Positions 5,462 through 5,696 of a DNA stretch of 5,696 nucleotides are shown here, one piece after another. Source of the DNA: Chloroflexota bacterium (GTDB taxonomy: Bacteria > Chloroflexota > Limnocylindria > Limnocylindrales > CSP1-4); contig JAJYJR010000411.1 of assembly GCA_021789355.1 (NCBI GenBank), positions 1 through 5,696 of the forward strand, in the 5' to 3' direction. Every line of letters starts with the position of its first letter. Position 1 is the first letter of the stretch. Under the pieces are notes generated by a model, which was given only the letters and a program-made list of their open reading frames with translations, was not told the origin of the DNA and did no database searches. The position numbers and the translations under genes are program-made.

Positions 5462-5696
5462 GCCGACCACGTCCCGCGGATGCGCAGCCCGGCCAGCGCG
5501 GACGCGACATGCGGATCGCCGCTCTCCCGCGCCTCGCGCACTTGCTCGGGAGTCAGGAAGATCGCGTCGACTGCCCGACCCAGCCTGGCACCCAGTTCCT
5601 GGAGGCGCGCCGAGACCTGCCGTGGGTCGCGCACCCGGCCGATGACGAGGAGATCGAGATCGCTCTCGGGACCCGCGGCCCCGGGCGTGGCGAGCG
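5458..5696 (-). CDS. Minimal nucleotidyltransferase-domain protein, C-terminal 78 residues (enters from the right edge)
   Basis: Reading leftward from 5694, the frame gives LATPGAAGPESDLDLLVIGRV, then DPRQVSARLQELGARLGR, VDAIFLTPEQVREA and a short C-terminus ending at TGA 5460-5458. SDLDLLVIG is the second half of the polymerase-beta-type nucleotidyltransferase signature (GSxAxGxxxxSDxDLLV), here with both aspartates that bind metal; VDAIFLTPEQ supplies the later strand (VDxxxx) carrying the third acidic residue. The first G-S motif lies outside the window. Such proteins are usually 100-200 residues and act with a HEPN partner as MntA/HepT-type toxin-antitoxin modules, in which the nucleotidyltransferase modifies the HEPN ribonuclease. 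A nucleotidyltransferase with an N-terminal DNA-binding domain is also possible, because the upstream part is unseen. It converges on the brnT gene pair. Confidence 0.75.
   Translation of the reverse strand, partial: LATPGAAGPESDLDLLVIGRVRDPRQVSARLQELGARLGRAVDAIFLTPEQVREARESGDPHVASALAGLRIRGTWSA

Noticed and set aside
1..5696. CRISPR arrays, tRNA or rRNA genes, transposases or insertion-sequence ends
   Set aside because: No regularly spaced repeats, no tRNA cloverleaf-like segments (including 432-582, checked as a possible attachment site) and no transposase or integrase motifs were found.

Overview
The window is high-GC DNA in which real genes are recognised mainly by strong G/C preference at third codon positions. 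A fragment of an F420 (deazaflavin)-dependent nitroreductase-family gene, together with a BrnT toxin, a type III-style DNA methyltransferase and a nucleotidyltransferase-domain protein, points to an actinobacterium or a member of the Chloroflexota. This is an inference from gene content only. The region looks like an accessory (defence/addiction) island rather than core genome.

Layout, left to right. (1) 1-237, minus: the N-terminal part of an uncharacterised protein that runs off the left edge. (2) 240-431, plus: the last 63 codons of a deazaflavin-dependent nitroreductase-like gene, cut abruptly at the start codon of gene 1, so a remnant at a rearrangement junction. (3) 432-582: about 150 bases with no gene, containing a perfect 10-bp hairpin just downstream of the next operon. 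(4) 583-4644, minus: an apparent three-gene operon read right to left: a large beta-class DNA methyltransferase (866 aa), a 311-aa protein with an antitoxin-like C-terminal tail, and an overlapping PIN-domain (VapC-like) ribonuclease. (5) 4645-4732: an 85-90 base divergent promoter region with a short palindrome. (6) 4733-5351, plus: a BrnT-family toxin and an overlapping 120-aa protein that does not look like the usual BrnA antitoxin. (7) 5352-5696, minus: the C-terminal part of a minimal nucleotidyltransferase protein, entering from the right edge, followed by a start-stop overlapping short frame that resembles the first helix of a HEPN partner and then loses sense.

How the parts may work together: the methyltransferase has all catalytic motifs, but no restriction/helicase (Res) subunit is encoded in this window. 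It is bracketed by toxin-antitoxin-like modules on both sides (PIN plus a large candidate antitoxin co-transcribed downstream; BrnT plus an unknown partner divergently transcribed upstream; a nucleotidyltransferase beyond). The arrangement suggests a methyltransferase island stabilised by addiction modules, or a Mod-TA composite in which the toxins replace the nuclease. That reading is a hypothesis; what the sequence shows directly is the gene order, the intact catalytic motifs and the lack of a nuclease subunit between positions 1 and 5696.
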